From UBA1479 sp040221095 (GTDB lineage Bacteria; Pseudomonadota; Alphaproteobacteria; Rhodospirillales; Casp-alpha2): DNA of 64,000 nt. The stretch is from positions 124,001 through 188,000 of the forward strand of contig JAVJVP010000017.1 in assembly GCA_040221095.1 (NCBI GenBank), in the 5' to 3' direction. Position numbers and translations under genes: made by a program. A model generated the notes under the pieces. That model was not told where the DNA came from, made no database searches, and saw only the letters and a program-made list of their open reading frames with translations. This document shows, in pieces, positions 43,273 through 51,842 of the stretch. Numbering within the stretch: position 1 is the first letter of the stretch; every line of letters begins with the position of its first letter.

Positions 43273-45693
43273 ATGTTCCCAGGTATGAAGTCCCAGCAAT
43301 TCCCCGTTCTGCCGCTGCGCGACATCGTCGTGTTCCCGCATATGATCGTGCCGCTGTTCGTCGGCCGCGATAAATCCGTGCGGGCCCTCGAAGACGTCAT
43401 GCAGGACGACAAACAGATTCTGCTGGTGGCCCAGAAGAACGCGGCCCAGGACGACCCCACGGCCGACGACATTTACAACGTCGGCACGGTGTCGACGGTG
43501 CTGCAGCTTCTGAAACTGCCGGACGGCACGGTGAAGGTGCTGGTCGAAGGCGTGCAGCGCGCCAAGATCACCGAGTTCGTGGACAATCCCTCGTTCTTCG
43601 AGGTCGAGGCCGAATTGATCCCCGACGAGGCCGGCGACGAGAACGAGCTTGAGGCGCTGTCCCGCTCGGTCATCAGTCAGTTCGAGCAGTACATCAAGTT
43701 AAACAAGAAGATTCCGCCGGAAGTTCTTGTTTCAATTAATCAAATTGACGAAGCGAACAAGCTGGCTGACACAGTCGCCTCGCATCTGGCGCTGAAGATT
43801 TCCGAAAAGCAGGAGTTGCTGGAAATCGAATCCGCCGCCGAGCGCCTGGAGCGCGTCTATTCCCATATGGAATCGGAAATCGGCGTTCTGCAGGTCGAGA
43901 AGAAGATCCGCAACCGGGTCAAGCGCCAGATGGAGAAGACTCAGCGCGAGTACTATCTGAACGAGCAGTTGAAGGCCATTCAGAAGGAACTGGGTGAAAC
44001 CGACGAAGGCAAGGACGAGGTCGCGGAGATCGAGGAAAAGATCGCCAAGACGCGCCTGACCAAGGAAGCCAAGGAAAAGGCCGAGGCGGAGCTGAAGAAG
44101 CTGCGCTCCATGAGCCCGATGTCCGCCGAAGCCACGGTGGTGCGCAACTACCTGGATTGGATGCTGTCCATTCCGTGGAAGAAGCGCACCCGGGTGAAGA
44201 AGGACCTGTTGAAGGCCGAGGAAGTCCTCAACGACGACCACTACGGGCTGGAAAAGGTCAAGGAACGCATCCTTGAATACCTGGCCGTGCAGCATCGCAC
44301 GAATAAGGTCACCGGACCGATCTTATGTCTGGTGGGCCCTCCGGGCGTGGGCAAGACGTCCCTCGGCAAATCCATCGCCAAGGCGACGGGCCGCAATTTC
44401 GTGCGCATGTCGCTGGGCGGCGTGCGGGACGAATCGGAAATCCGCGGCCACCGGCGCACCTATATCGGCTCCATGCCGGGCAAGGTCGTGCAGGGCATGA
44501 AGAAGGCCAAGTCGTCCAACCCCCTGTTCCTGCTCGACGAAGTCGACAAGATGGGCCAGGACTGGCGCGGCGACCCCGCCTCGGCGCTTTTGGAAGTGCT
44601 TGATCCGGAACAGAATTCCACCTTCAACGACCATTACCTGGAGGTCGATTACGACCTGTCGGACGTGATGTTCGTGACCACCGCCAACACCATGAACATG
44701 CCGGGCCCGCTGCTCGACCGCATGGAGATCATCCGCCTGTCCGGTTACACCGAGGACGAGAAGGTGGAGATCGCCAACCGTCACCTGCTGCCCAAGCAGA
44801 TCAAGGCGCATGGCCTGAAGAAGGGCGAGTGGTCGATTTCCGAGGGCGGCCTGCGGGACCTGGTCCGCTATTACACGCGGGAATCCGGGGTTCGTAACCT
44901 GGAGCGCGAGTTGGCCAACCTGGCCCGCAAGGCGGTCAAGGAGATCATGATCGGGGCGTCCAAGACCATCAAGGTCACGTCCAAGAACCTGGAAAAGTAC
45001 GGCGGCGTGCGCAAGTACCGGTTCGGCGAGATCGAGGCCGAGGACATGGTCGGCGTGGTGACCGGTCTGGCCTGGACCGAGGTCGGCGGCGAACTGCTGA
45101 ATATCGAGGCCGTCATGGTGCCCGGCAAGGGCAAGATGACCATCACCGGCAAACTCGGCGACGTCATGCAGGAATCCATCCAGGCGGCCAAATCCTACGT
45201 GCAGTCGCGGTCTGCCTCGCTCGGCATCCTGCCGCCGCTGTTCAGCAAGCGCGATATCCACGTCCACGTGCCCGAAGGGGCGACGCCCAAGGACGGTCCG
45301 TCGGCCGGCGTCGGCATGGTGACCTCGATCGTTTCCGTGTTGACCGGCATTCCGGTCAGGAAGGACGTCGCCATGACCGGCGAGGTGACCCTGCGCGGGC
45401 GCGTTCTGCCCATCGGCGGGCTCAAGGAAAAGCTTCTGGCGGCGCTCCGTGGCGGCATCAAGAAGGTCCTGATTCCTAAGGACAACGAGAAGGATTTGTC
45501 GGAGATTCCCGAAAACGTGAAGCGCGGGCTGGAAATCGTGCCCGTGACGACCGTTGACGAGGTGCTTTCGCATGCCCTTGCGAGCCCGGTGACCCCGGTC
45601 GAATGGGATGAGGAAAAGGCCGAATTGGAGGCCCGCGCCCTGCGGTCCGGCGGCGCCGACGACGACGATGTCGGCGGCGTGGTGACCCACTAA
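43273..45693 (+). CDS. lon: ATP-dependent protease Lon
   Basis: The 806-residue Lon has the N-terminal substrate domain (FPVLPLRDIVVFPHMIVPLF), a coiled-coil region, the AAA+ module with Walker A GPPGVGKTSLGK and Walker B NPLFLLDEVDKM, and the protease domain with catalytic serine in PKDGPSAGVGM and lysine in IGGLKEKLLAALR. A strong terminator follows at 45730. Confidence 0.98.
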   Translation: MFPGMKSQQFPVLPLRDIVVFPHMIVPLFVGRDKSVRALEDVMQDDKQILLVAQKNAAQDDPTADDIYNVGTVSTVLQLLKLPDGTVKVLVEGVQRAKITEFVDNPSFFEVEAELIPDEAGDENELEALSRSVISQFEQYIKLNKKIPPEVLVSINQIDEANKLADTVASHLALKISEKQELLEIESAAERLERVYSHMESEIGVLQVEKKIRNRVKRQMEKTQREYYLNEQLKAIQKELGETDEGKDEVAEIEEKIAKTRLTKEAKEKAEAELKKLRSMSPMSAEATVVRNYLDWMLSIPWKKRTRVKKDLLKAEEVLNDDHYGLEKVKERILEYLAVQHRTNKVTGPILCLVGPPGVGKTSLGKSIAKATGRNFVRMSLGGVRDESEIRGHRRTYIGSMPGKVVQGMKKAKSSNPLFLLDEVDKMGQDWRGDPASALLEVLDPEQNSTFNDHYLEVDYDLSDVMFVTTANTMNMPGPLLDRMEIIRLSGYTEDEKVEIANRHLLPKQIKAHGLKKGEWSISEGGLRDLVRYYTRESGVRNLERELANLARKAVKEIMIGASKTIKVTSKNLEKYGGVRKYRFGEIEAEDMVGVVTGLAWTEVGGELLNIEAVMVPGKGKMTITGKLGDVMQESIQAAKSYVQSRSASLGILPPLFSKRDIHVHVPEGATPKDGPSAGVGMVTSIVSVLTGIPVRKDVAMTGEVTLRGRVLPIGGLKEKLLAALRGGIKKVLIPKDNEKDLSEIPENVKRGLEIVPVTTVDEVLSHALASPVTPVEWDEEKAELEARALRSGGADDDDVGGVVTH

Positions 45694-45729
45694 GGCGCCA
45701 TAACTCCTTATAAAATATAAGCTATTTAG

Positions 45730-45761
45730 CGGGCCGCCGGATCATCCGGCGGCCCGTTTTC
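45730..45761 (+). terminator. Intrinsic terminator of lon
   Basis: CGGGCCGCCGG (45730-45740) pairs perfectly with CCGGCGGCCCG (45746-45756), and TTTTC follows. Confidence 0.9.
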
Positions 45762-45915
45762 GTGAAGATGGCGGAAATCCGCCTGTCCGTGGGTTCCTGG
45801 GGCATTCTTCCGAGCCCGGAATGAATGCCGATAAATTCGTCGAAACCCGCAAAAATCTGGGGAAAACTGGGGCATGAAGATTGACGCCCCATGGGTGCGC
45901 ACATACACTCTTGGC

Positions 45916-45968
45916 GATTCGAACGGGTGGCGAAACACCCGATCGAGTGGGTGGCAAGACACCCAATC
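45916..45968 (+). repeat. Tandem hairpins in the hupB leader
   Basis: Two imperfect copies of a unit of about 28 bp each form a hairpin: CGGGTG-N6-CACCCG (45924-45941) and TGGGTG-N6-CACCCA (45948-45965). The loops are GCGAAA and GCAAGA. Arm changes are compensatory (C-G to T-A), so pairing is preserved between the copies. They lie 60-100 bases before the hupB start. Confidence 0.65.
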
Positions 45969-46024
45969 ACGATAATAATCCATTTGTCCCAACCCGATAC
46001 CTTTCAGCAAGAGGGGGCCTTCAA

Positions 46025-46297
46025 TTGAACAAGAATGATCTGATCGCAGCCGTTGCCAACAGCACCGGCTTGTCAAAATCCGATTCCGCGAGCGCGGTTG
46101 ACAGCGTTTTCGACGCGATCGCTGGCGCTTTGAAGGGCGGAGACGAAGTCCGCCTGGTCGGCTTCGGCACCTTCAGCGTGACCAAGCGCGCCGCGACCAC
46201 GGGCCGCAACCCGCGGACCGGCGAAAGCATCCAGATTCCGGCGTCCAACCAGCCCAAGTTCAAGGCTGGCAAGGGCCTGAAGGACGCGGTCAACTAA
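46025..46297 (+). CDS. hupB: DNA-binding protein HU
   Basis: The 90-residue histone-like protein has the family opening NKNDLIAAVANSTGL, the core VGFGTFSVTKRAATTGRNPR with the DNA-contacting arm TGRNPRTGESIQIPAS and the end FKAGKGLKDAVN. The initiation codon is TTG at 46025; no ATG fits the conserved N-terminus. A G-rich site, AGAGGGGG, lies about seven bases upstream. The unusual start and the hairpin leader suggest translational control. Tandem terminators follow. Confidence 0.95.
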   Translation: MNKNDLIAAVANSTGLSKSDSASAVDSVFDAIAGALKGGDEVRLVGFGTFSVTKRAATTGRNPRTGESIQIPASNQPKFKAGKGLKDAVN

Positions 46298-46330
46298 GAC
46301 CGGCGTCTCAGCCATACGAAACGCCTACAG

Positions 46331-46366
46331 ACCGGCCGCCGAATGTTTCGGCGGCCGGTTTCGTTT
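46331..46366 (+). terminator. Intrinsic terminator of hupB, first copy
   Basis: ACCGGCCGCCGAA (46331-46343) pairs perfectly with TTCGGCGGCCGGT (46347-46359), and TTCGTTT follows. Confidence 0.85.
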
Positions 46367-46378
46367 GGCAGGTTGCTT

Positions 46379-46412
46379 GGCCGCCGATCTTTTCGGTGGC
46401 CGGTTTCGTTTG
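46379..46412 (+). terminator. Second, duplicated terminator after hupB
   Basis: GGCCGCCGA pairs with TTCGGTGGCC (one G-T pair), followed by GGTTTCGTTTG. The sequence repeats the first terminator 48 bp downstream, including its tail, so it is a tandem duplication. Confidence 0.7.
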
Positions 46413-46482
46413 TGGGGGCAGGGCAGGGGTTTGCGCGCTTGTGCCGGTCCCCGTCAGCCCTTAAATAGAGCCCTCGGCCGGC

Positions 46483-46558
46483 GGGCGGTTAGCTCAGTTG
46501 GGAGAGCGTCTGGTTTACACCCAGAAGGTCGGGGGTTCGAACCCCTCACCGCCCACCA
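46483..46558 (+). tRNA. tRNA-Val (anticodon TAC)
   Basis: The acceptor stem GGGCGGT (46483-46489) pairs with ACCGCCC (46548-46554), and CCA is encoded at 46556-46558. The stem TCTGG/CCAGA encloses TTTACAC, with anticodon TAC at 46516-46518. Confidence 0.97.
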
Positions 46559-46581
46559 CCCTTCGCCCTGTTTATCAGCCG

Positions 46582-46675
46582 TAGCCTTCTGGCGAAGGCT
46601 GGCGGGCTCCTGGTGGCTTGCCGCCTGGAACCACACCCTGGGCGAAGGAGTGCCCGCCGAAGCCTTGGCGTAGGG
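46582..46675. repeat. Long imperfect inverted repeat between tRNA-Val and tRNA-Asp
   Basis: The left arm GCCTTCTGGCGAAGGCTGGC (46584-46603), followed by GGGCTCC, is about 80% complementary to the right arm GGAGTGCCCGCCGAAGCCTT (46648-46667), followed by GGCGTAGG. Such CGAAGGC/GCCTTGGCG palindromes are dispersed in many alphaproteobacteria. Nothing else is seen between the two tRNAs. Confidence 0.55.
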
Positions 46676-46810
46676 GGGCGGGATCAGGCAGATTTCCGCT
46701 ACCGCGAAAATACCCGCCGATGTTCCTTGACACTGCTTCCGGCGCTGGAGTACATGGTGCCCTCTTTCGCGCACCGGGGCCCATGCCCCAGGCGGAAAGA
46801 CCCTTCAGAA

Positions 46811-46887
<77 letters not shown>

Positions 46888-47104
46888 TTTTCCCCCATTC
46901 GGTGTTTCTTTCACGTCTGTCGCGAGACGTCGGGTTTTTGCGCCTACGTTGCGATAAAACCTTTGAAATTTATCCGGTTATCGGTCACTTTCCCCCGGTA
47001 GCCACCGACATGGCCATCTTAAGTCATCGACGTGGCCGCATCGCGGCATTCTCAGAATGCATTCGGGGGGACCAAGGCAGGAAGCCGGGGACAGGGAGTT
47101 CGGC

Positions 47105-47470
47105 GTGAACGATTTGCTATTGGAATATCTCCCCATCCTGATCTTCATCGGGATAGCCGTCGGCCTTGCCTGCGCCATCATGCTTGCGTCCTTCGTGATC
47201 GCCCAGCAGAACCCCGATGTGGAGAAGAATTCGGCCTATGAATGCGGTTTCGAAGCCTTCGACGACTCGCGCGGCCGGTTCGATGTCCGGTTCTATCTGG
47301 TGGCCATTCTGTTCATCATTTTCGACCTGGAAGTGGCCTTTCTGTTTCCCTGGGCGGTGACCCTGGGCAAGATCGGCGTCTTCGGGTTCTGGTCGATGAT
47401 GGTGTTCCTGTCCGTGCTGACCATCGGATTTATCTACGAGTGGCGCAAAGGCGCCCTCGAATGGGAATAG
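47105..47470 (+). CDS. nuoA: NADH-quinone oxidoreductase subunit A
   Basis: The 121-residue membrane subunit has three hydrophobic helices. The conserved loop NSAYECGFEAFDDSRGRFDV includes the cysteine that marks the quinone-site state, and FDLEVAFLFPWAV is in the second helix. The start is GTG with GGGAG six bases upstream. It is the first gene of the 14-gene operon for complex I; the 217 bp upstream should hold the promoter, though no clear boxes stand out. Confidence 0.95.
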   Translation: MNDLLLEYLPILIFIGIAVGLACAIMLASFVIAQQNPDVEKNSAYECGFEAFDDSRGRFDVRFYLVAILFIIFDLEVAFLFPWAVTLGKIGVFGFWSMMVFLSVLTIGFIYEWRKGALEWE

Positions 47471-47486
47471 GAAAGGGAGTGACCGA

Positions 47487-48047
47487 ATGTCCATCGTGAC
47501 GCAGCCCGGAACCGCCCCCGACCTCGGCCAGCCCTTAGGGCCCGGCGCCGAGCAGGACGAGATTCTCGCCCGCGTGACCCAGGAGTTGCAGGACAAGGGC
47601 TTCGTCCTTGCCAATGTTGACAAGCTGGTCAACTGGGCGCGCACGGGATCGCTGTGGCCCATGACCTTCGGTCTGGCCTGCTGCGCGGTCGAAATGATCC
47701 ACGCCTACATGAGCCGCTACGACCTGGACCGCTTCGGCGTGGTGCCCCGGCCGAGCCCGCGCCAGTCGGACGTGATGATCGTCGCCGGCACCCTGACCAA
47801 CAAGATGGCCCCAGCCTTCCGCAAGGTTTACGACCAGATGGCGGAGCCGCGTTATGTGATCTCCATGGGGTCCTGCGCCAACGGCGGCGGCTATTACCAT
47901 TATTCCTACGCCATCGTGCGCGGCTGCGACCGCGTCGTGCCCGTCGACGTCTATGTGCCCGGCTGCCCGCCGACGGCCGAGGCGCTGGTGTACGGCATTC
48001 TCCAATTGCAGAAGAAGATCCGCCGCACCGGCGCCCTGTGGCGCTGA
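47487..48047 (+). CDS. nuoB: NADH-quinone oxidoreductase subunit B
   Basis: The 186-residue subunit holds iron-sulfur cluster N2, the last redox centre before quinone. Its ligands are the adjacent cysteines in GLACCAVEM, the cysteine in SMGSCANGGGYYHYS and that in VPGCPPTAEAL. It sits at the junction of peripheral and membrane arms. Confidence 0.97.
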   Translation: MSIVTQPGTAPDLGQPLGPGAEQDEILARVTQELQDKGFVLANVDKLVNWARTGSLWPMTFGLACCAVEMIHAYMSRYDLDRFGVVPRPSPRQSDVMIVAGTLTNKMAPAFRKVYDQMAEPRYVISMGSCANGGGYYHYSYAIVRGCDRVVPVDVYVPGCPPTAEALVYGILQLQKKIRRTGALWR

Positions 48048-48093
48048 CGCGGCCGGACGAACCGAACCGATCGCTAAAAGAACCAAGAAGACC

Positions 48094-48720
48094 ATGGATC
48101 AGGCCCTCAAGGAACTTGCCGAACATCTCCGCGACCAGCTTGGCGACAAGCTGCTGGCCGACGAGGTGCGTCTCGGCGAACTGATGATCACCGTCAAGCG
48201 GGACAAAATCGTCGAGGTGCTGAAATCCCTGCGCGACGATTCGAACTGCCTGTTCCACCAGTTGATGGACATCTGCGGCGTCGATTACGCCGACGAAAGC
48301 CCGCGCTTCGAGATCGTCTACAACCTGTTGTCCATGACCCATAACACGCGCATCCGGGTCAAGCTGCGCACGGACGAGGACGATCCCGTGCCCTCCGTCG
48401 CGGGCGTGTTCTCCACCGCCGACTGGTTCGAGCGCGAAATCTGGGACATGTACGGGGTGTTCTTTTCCAACCACCCCGACCTGCGCCGCCTGCTCACCGA
48501 TTACGGATTCGAAGGCCATCCCCTGCGCAAGGACTTCCCGCTGACGGGCTATGTCGAGGTGCGCTACGACGACGAACAGAAACGCGTGGTCTACGAGCCC
48601 GTGAAACTGACCCAGGAATTCCGCAACTTCGACTTCGAAAGCCCCTGGGAAGGCATGGAGCGCGTCGTCCTGCCCGGCGACGAGAAGGCCGAGGCGGAAC
48701 CGGAAACCGAGGCGTCCTGA
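48094..48720 (+). CDS. nuoC: NADH-quinone oxidoreductase subunit C
   Basis: The 208-residue peripheral subunit has the family stretch VFSTADWFEREIWDMYGVFF followed by HPDLRRLLTDYGFEGHPLRK. It is separate from nuoD, unlike the fused enterobacterial gene. The ATG at 48094 gives the usual length; the open frame continues upstream into nuoB. Confidence 0.95.
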   Translation: MDQALKELAEHLRDQLGDKLLADEVRLGELMITVKRDKIVEVLKSLRDDSNCLFHQLMDICGVDYADESPRFEIVYNLLSMTHNTRIRVKLRTDEDDPVPSVAGVFSTADWFEREIWDMYGVFFSNHPDLRRLLTDYGFEGHPLRKDFPLTGYVEVRYDDEQKRVVYEPVKLTQEFRNFDFESPWEGMERVVLPGDEKAEAEPETEAS

Positions 48721-48722
48721 CC

Positions 48723-49904
48723 ATGGCCGAAACCCAGATCAAGAATTTCAACCTCAACTTCGGGCCGCAGCATCCGGCGGCGCACGGGGTGTTGCGCCTG
48801 GTCCTGGAAATGGACGGCGAGGTCGTGGAGCGCGCCGATCCGCACATTGGCCTGCTGCACCGGGGCACGGAAAAGCTCATCGAATATAAGACCTATGCCC
48901 AGGCCGTGCCCTATTTCGACCGCCTGGACTATGTCGCGCCGCAGAACCAGGAACATGCCTTCGTGCTGGCGGCGGAAAAGCTGTTGGGCCTCGAAATTCC
49001 CAAGCGCGGCCAGTACATCCGCGTGCTCTATTGCGAGATCGGGCGTGTCCTCAACCACATCCTGAACATCACGGCCTTCGCCATGGACGTCGGCGCGATG
49101 ACGCCGATGCTGTGGGGCTTCGAGATTCGCGAGCGCCTGATGGAGTTCTGCGAATCCGCTTCGGGTGCGCGCCTGCACATGAACTATTTCCGCGTCGGCG
49201 GCGTCGCTCAGGACCTGCCGGCGGGCCTGTTGGAGGATATCTCCAAATGGGCCGACGACGAATTCCCGCCCTTCCTTGACGATCTGGAAAGCCTGCTCAC
49301 GGAAAACCGCATCTTCAAGCAGCGCACGGTCGATATCGGCGTCATCAACGCCGAACAGTGTTTCGACTGGGGCTTCACGGGGCCGAACCTGCGCGCCTCC
49401 GGCGTGGCCTGGGATCTGCGCAAGTCGCAGCCCTATGACGCCTATGCGGAAATGGATTTCGACATCCCCGTGGGCAAGATGGGCGACTGTTACGACCGCT
49501 ATCTGGTGCGCATTCTGGAAATGCGCGAATCCTTGAAGATCATCCGCCAATGCGTTGAAAACATGCCGGGCGGGCCGGTCAAATCGACCAACAAGAAGGT
49601 CTCGCCGCCGACCCGCGGCGACATGAAGCAATCCATGGAAGCCTTGATCCACCACTTCAAACTGTTTACCGAGGGCTTCCACGTGCCGGCCGGCGAAACC
49701 TATACGGCCGTCGAGGCGCCCAAGGGCGAATTCGGCGTCTATCTGGTGGCCGACGGCTCCAACAAACCCTATCGCTGCAAGATCCGGGCGCCGGGATTCG
49801 CCCATCTGGAAGCGACGGAATTCCTGTCGAAGGGACATATGCTCGCGGACGTGGTCGCGAACATCGGCTCCATCGACGTCGTGTTTGGCGAAATCGACCG
49901 GTGA
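48723..49904 (+). CDS. nuoD: NADH-quinone oxidoreductase subunit D
   Basis: The 393-residue subunit forms the quinone-binding cavity with NuoB. Conserved parts are NFGPQHPAAHGVLRLVLEMD, HRGTEKLIEYKTY and the C-terminal IGSIDVVFGEIDR. It starts two bases after nuoC, and its stop overlaps a possible GTG start of nuoE. Confidence 0.97.
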   Translation: MAETQIKNFNLNFGPQHPAAHGVLRLVLEMDGEVVERADPHIGLLHRGTEKLIEYKTYAQAVPYFDRLDYVAPQNQEHAFVLAAEKLLGLEIPKRGQYIRVLYCEIGRVLNHILNITAFAMDVGAMTPMLWGFEIRERLMEFCESASGARLHMNYFRVGGVAQDLPAGLLEDISKWADDEFPPFLDDLESLLTENRIFKQRTVDIGVINAEQCFDWGFTGPNLRASGVAWDLRKSQPYDAYAEMDFDIPVGKMGDCYDRYLVRILEMRESLKIIRQCVENMPGGPVKSTNKKVSPPTRGDMKQSMEALIHHFKLFTEGFHVPAGETYTAVEAPKGEFGVYLVADGSNKPYRCKIRAPGFAHLEATEFLSKGHMLADVVANIGSIDVVFGEIDR

Positions 49905-49909
49905 CCGGG

Positions 49910-50530
49910 ATGAATACAGAACAACCGTCGAGCTTCGCTTTTACGGCGGAGAACCTCGAAAAGGCCAAATGGCACATCGCCAAGTATCCGGCGGGCCGCC
50001 AGCAGAGTGCCGTGATGCCGCTGCTGGACCTGGCGCAACGGCAGAACGGCGGCTGGATTCCTCAGGCGGCGATCGAGGTCATCGCCGACATGCTGGAAAT
50101 GGCGTCGATCCGGGTCTACGAGGTCGCGACCTTCTACACCATGTACAACCTGAAGCCGGTCGGCAGGCACTTCGTCCAGGTCTGCACCAACCTGCCGTGC
50201 TGGCTGCGCGGCTCGGACCAGATCATGGCCGCCTGCAAGAAGGTCACCGGCTGTGCGAACGGCGAAACCTCGGCGGACGGCGACTTTACGGTGCTTGAGG
50301 TCGAATGCCTGGGCGCCTGCGTCAACGCGCCGATGATGCAGATCGGCGACGATTATTACGAAGACCTGGACTCGGTCACGGCCGAAGAGGTCCTGACGGC
50401 GCTCAAGGCGGGCCAGAAGCCGAAAGTCGGCTCCCAGTCCGGGCGTCATACCTGCGAGCCCGCGGGCGGGATCACGACCCTGACCGACCGCTATCCGGAC
50501 CGGGCCGCCAAGGCGGGAGGCGACGACTGA
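49910..50530 (+). CDS. nuoE: NADH-quinone oxidoreductase subunit E
   Basis: The 206-residue subunit binds the [2Fe-2S] cluster N1a through CTNLPCWLRGS and ECLGACVNAP. It forms the NADH-oxidising head with NuoF. Either the ATG at 49910 or the GTG at 49901, which overlaps the nuoD stop as GTGA, could be used. The C-terminal extension GSQSGRHTCEPAGGITTLTD is typical of alphaproteobacteria. Confidence 0.93.
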   Translation: MNTEQPSSFAFTAENLEKAKWHIAKYPAGRQQSAVMPLLDLAQRQNGGWIPQAAIEVIADMLEMASIRVYEVATFYTMYNLKPVGRHFVQVCTNLPCWLRGSDQIMAACKKVTGCANGETSADGDFTVLEVECLGACVNAPMMQIGDDYYEDLDSVTAEEVLTALKAGQKPKVGSQSGRHTCEPAGGITTLTDRYPDRAAKAGGDD

Positions 50531-51816
50531 TGCTTGCCGACAAGGATCGCATCTTCACCAATATCTACGGCTTCGACAGCCCCTGGCTCGACGGCGCCCG
50601 CGCGCGCGGCGACTGGGACGGCACGAAGAAGCTGATCGAGTTGGGCCGCGACAAGATCATCGACGAGATGAAGGAATCGGGCCTGCGCGGGCGCGGCGGC
50701 GCCGGCTTCCCCACGGGCGTGAAGTGGTCCTTCATGCCCAAGGAGATCGGCACCCGGCCCCATTACCTGGTCATCAACGCCGACGAGGGCGAGCCCGGCA
50801 CCTGCAAGGACCGCGAAATCATGCGCTCCGAGCCGCATAAGCTCATCGAAGGTGCCTTGGTTGCGTCCTTCGCCATGGGGGCTCATGCGGCCTATTGCTA
50901 TGTGCGCGGCGAGTTCTATCACGAGATTGAATGCCTGCAGCGCGCCGTCGACGAGGCCTATGAAGCAGGGCTGATCGGTGACGATGCCTGCGGCACGGGC
51001 TGGAAGTTCGATTTCTACGTCCATTCCGGCGCCGGGGCCTATATCTGCGGCGAGGAAACCTCGCTGATCGAAAGCCTGGAAGGCAAGAAGGGTCAGCCGC
51101 GCCTGAAGCCGCCGTTCCCGGCCGGGGTCGGCGTGTGGGGCTGCCCGACCACGGTCAACAACGTGGAATCCATCGCCGTGGCGCCGGCCATCCTGCGCCG
51201 GGGGGCCGACTGGTTCGCCGGCATCGGCCGCCCCAACAACGTGGGCACCAAGCTGTTCAACATCTCCGGCCATGTGAACCAGCCCTGTACGGTCGAAGAG
51301 GAAATGGGCATTCCGCTCAGGGAACTCATCGAACGGCACGCGGGCGGGGTGCGCGGCGGCTGGGACAACCTGCTGTGCGTCATTCCCGGCGGGGCGTCGG
51401 TGCCGGTGCTGCCCAAGACCATCTGCGACGACGTGTTGATGGATTTCGATTCCTTACGCGAACAGCGTTCGGGCCTGGGCACGGCGGCGGTCATGGTCAT
51501 GGACAAGTCGACGGACGTCATCAAAGCCATCGCGCGGCTGTCGGCCTTCTACAAGCACGAAAGCTGCGGCCAGTGCACGCCCTGCCGTGAAGGCACGGGC
51601 TGGATGAGCCGCGTCATGCAGCGCATGGTCACCGGCGACGCCCATGTCGACGAGATCGACACCCTGGAAGAAGTCACCCGTCAGGTCGAAGGGCACACCA
51701 TCTGCGCCCTCGGCGACGCGGCGGCCTGGCCGATCCAGGGACTGATCCGCCATTTCCGCCCGGAAATGGAAAAGCGGATCCTCGACAACATCGCGCGCCG
51801 GTCGGCGGCGGAATAG
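50530..51816 (+). CDS. nuoF: NADH-quinone oxidoreductase subunit F
   Basis: The 428-residue subunit binds NADH, FMN and cluster N3. The glycine-rich nucleotide region is GLRGRGGAGFPTGVKWSF, FMN contacts lie in NADEGEPGTCKDREIM and the cluster ligands in ESCGQCTPCREGTGW and HTICALGDAAAWP. Its ATG shares a base with the nuoE stop (TGATG). Confidence 0.97.
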   Translation: MLADKDRIFTNIYGFDSPWLDGARARGDWDGTKKLIELGRDKIIDEMKESGLRGRGGAGFPTGVKWSFMPKEIGTRPHYLVINADEGEPGTCKDREIMRSEPHKLIEGALVASFAMGAHAAYCYVRGEFYHEIECLQRAVDEAYEAGLIGDDACGTGWKFDFYVHSGAGAYICGEETSLIESLEGKKGQPRLKPPFPAGVGVWGCPTTVNNVESIAVAPAILRRGADWFAGIGRPNNVGTKLFNISGHVNQPCTVEEEMGIPLRELIERHAGGVRGGWDNLLCVIPGGASVPVLPKTICDDVLMDFDSLREQRSGLGTAAVMVMDKSTDVIKAIARLSAFYKHESCGQCTPCREGTGWMSRVMQRMVTGDAHVDEIDTLEEVTRQVEGHTICALGDAAAWPIQGLIRHFRPEMEKRILDNIARRSAAE

Positions 51817-51842
51817 ACAGGTTTACTAGGGGCTTGAGCTAG

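Larger units (their letters stand above)
45694..46024 (+). other. lon-hupB intergenic region
   Basis: These 331 bases hold the lon terminator (45730-45760), a stretch at 45760-45910 in which I see no gene, and the hupB leader with two tandem hairpins (45916-45968). Minus-strand reading frames here look like chance frames. Confidence 0.7.

Noticed and set aside
46888..47104. A possible promoter for nuoA in the AT-richer stretch 46945-46985.
   Set aside because: Candidate -35 and -10 boxes do not have acceptable spacing.
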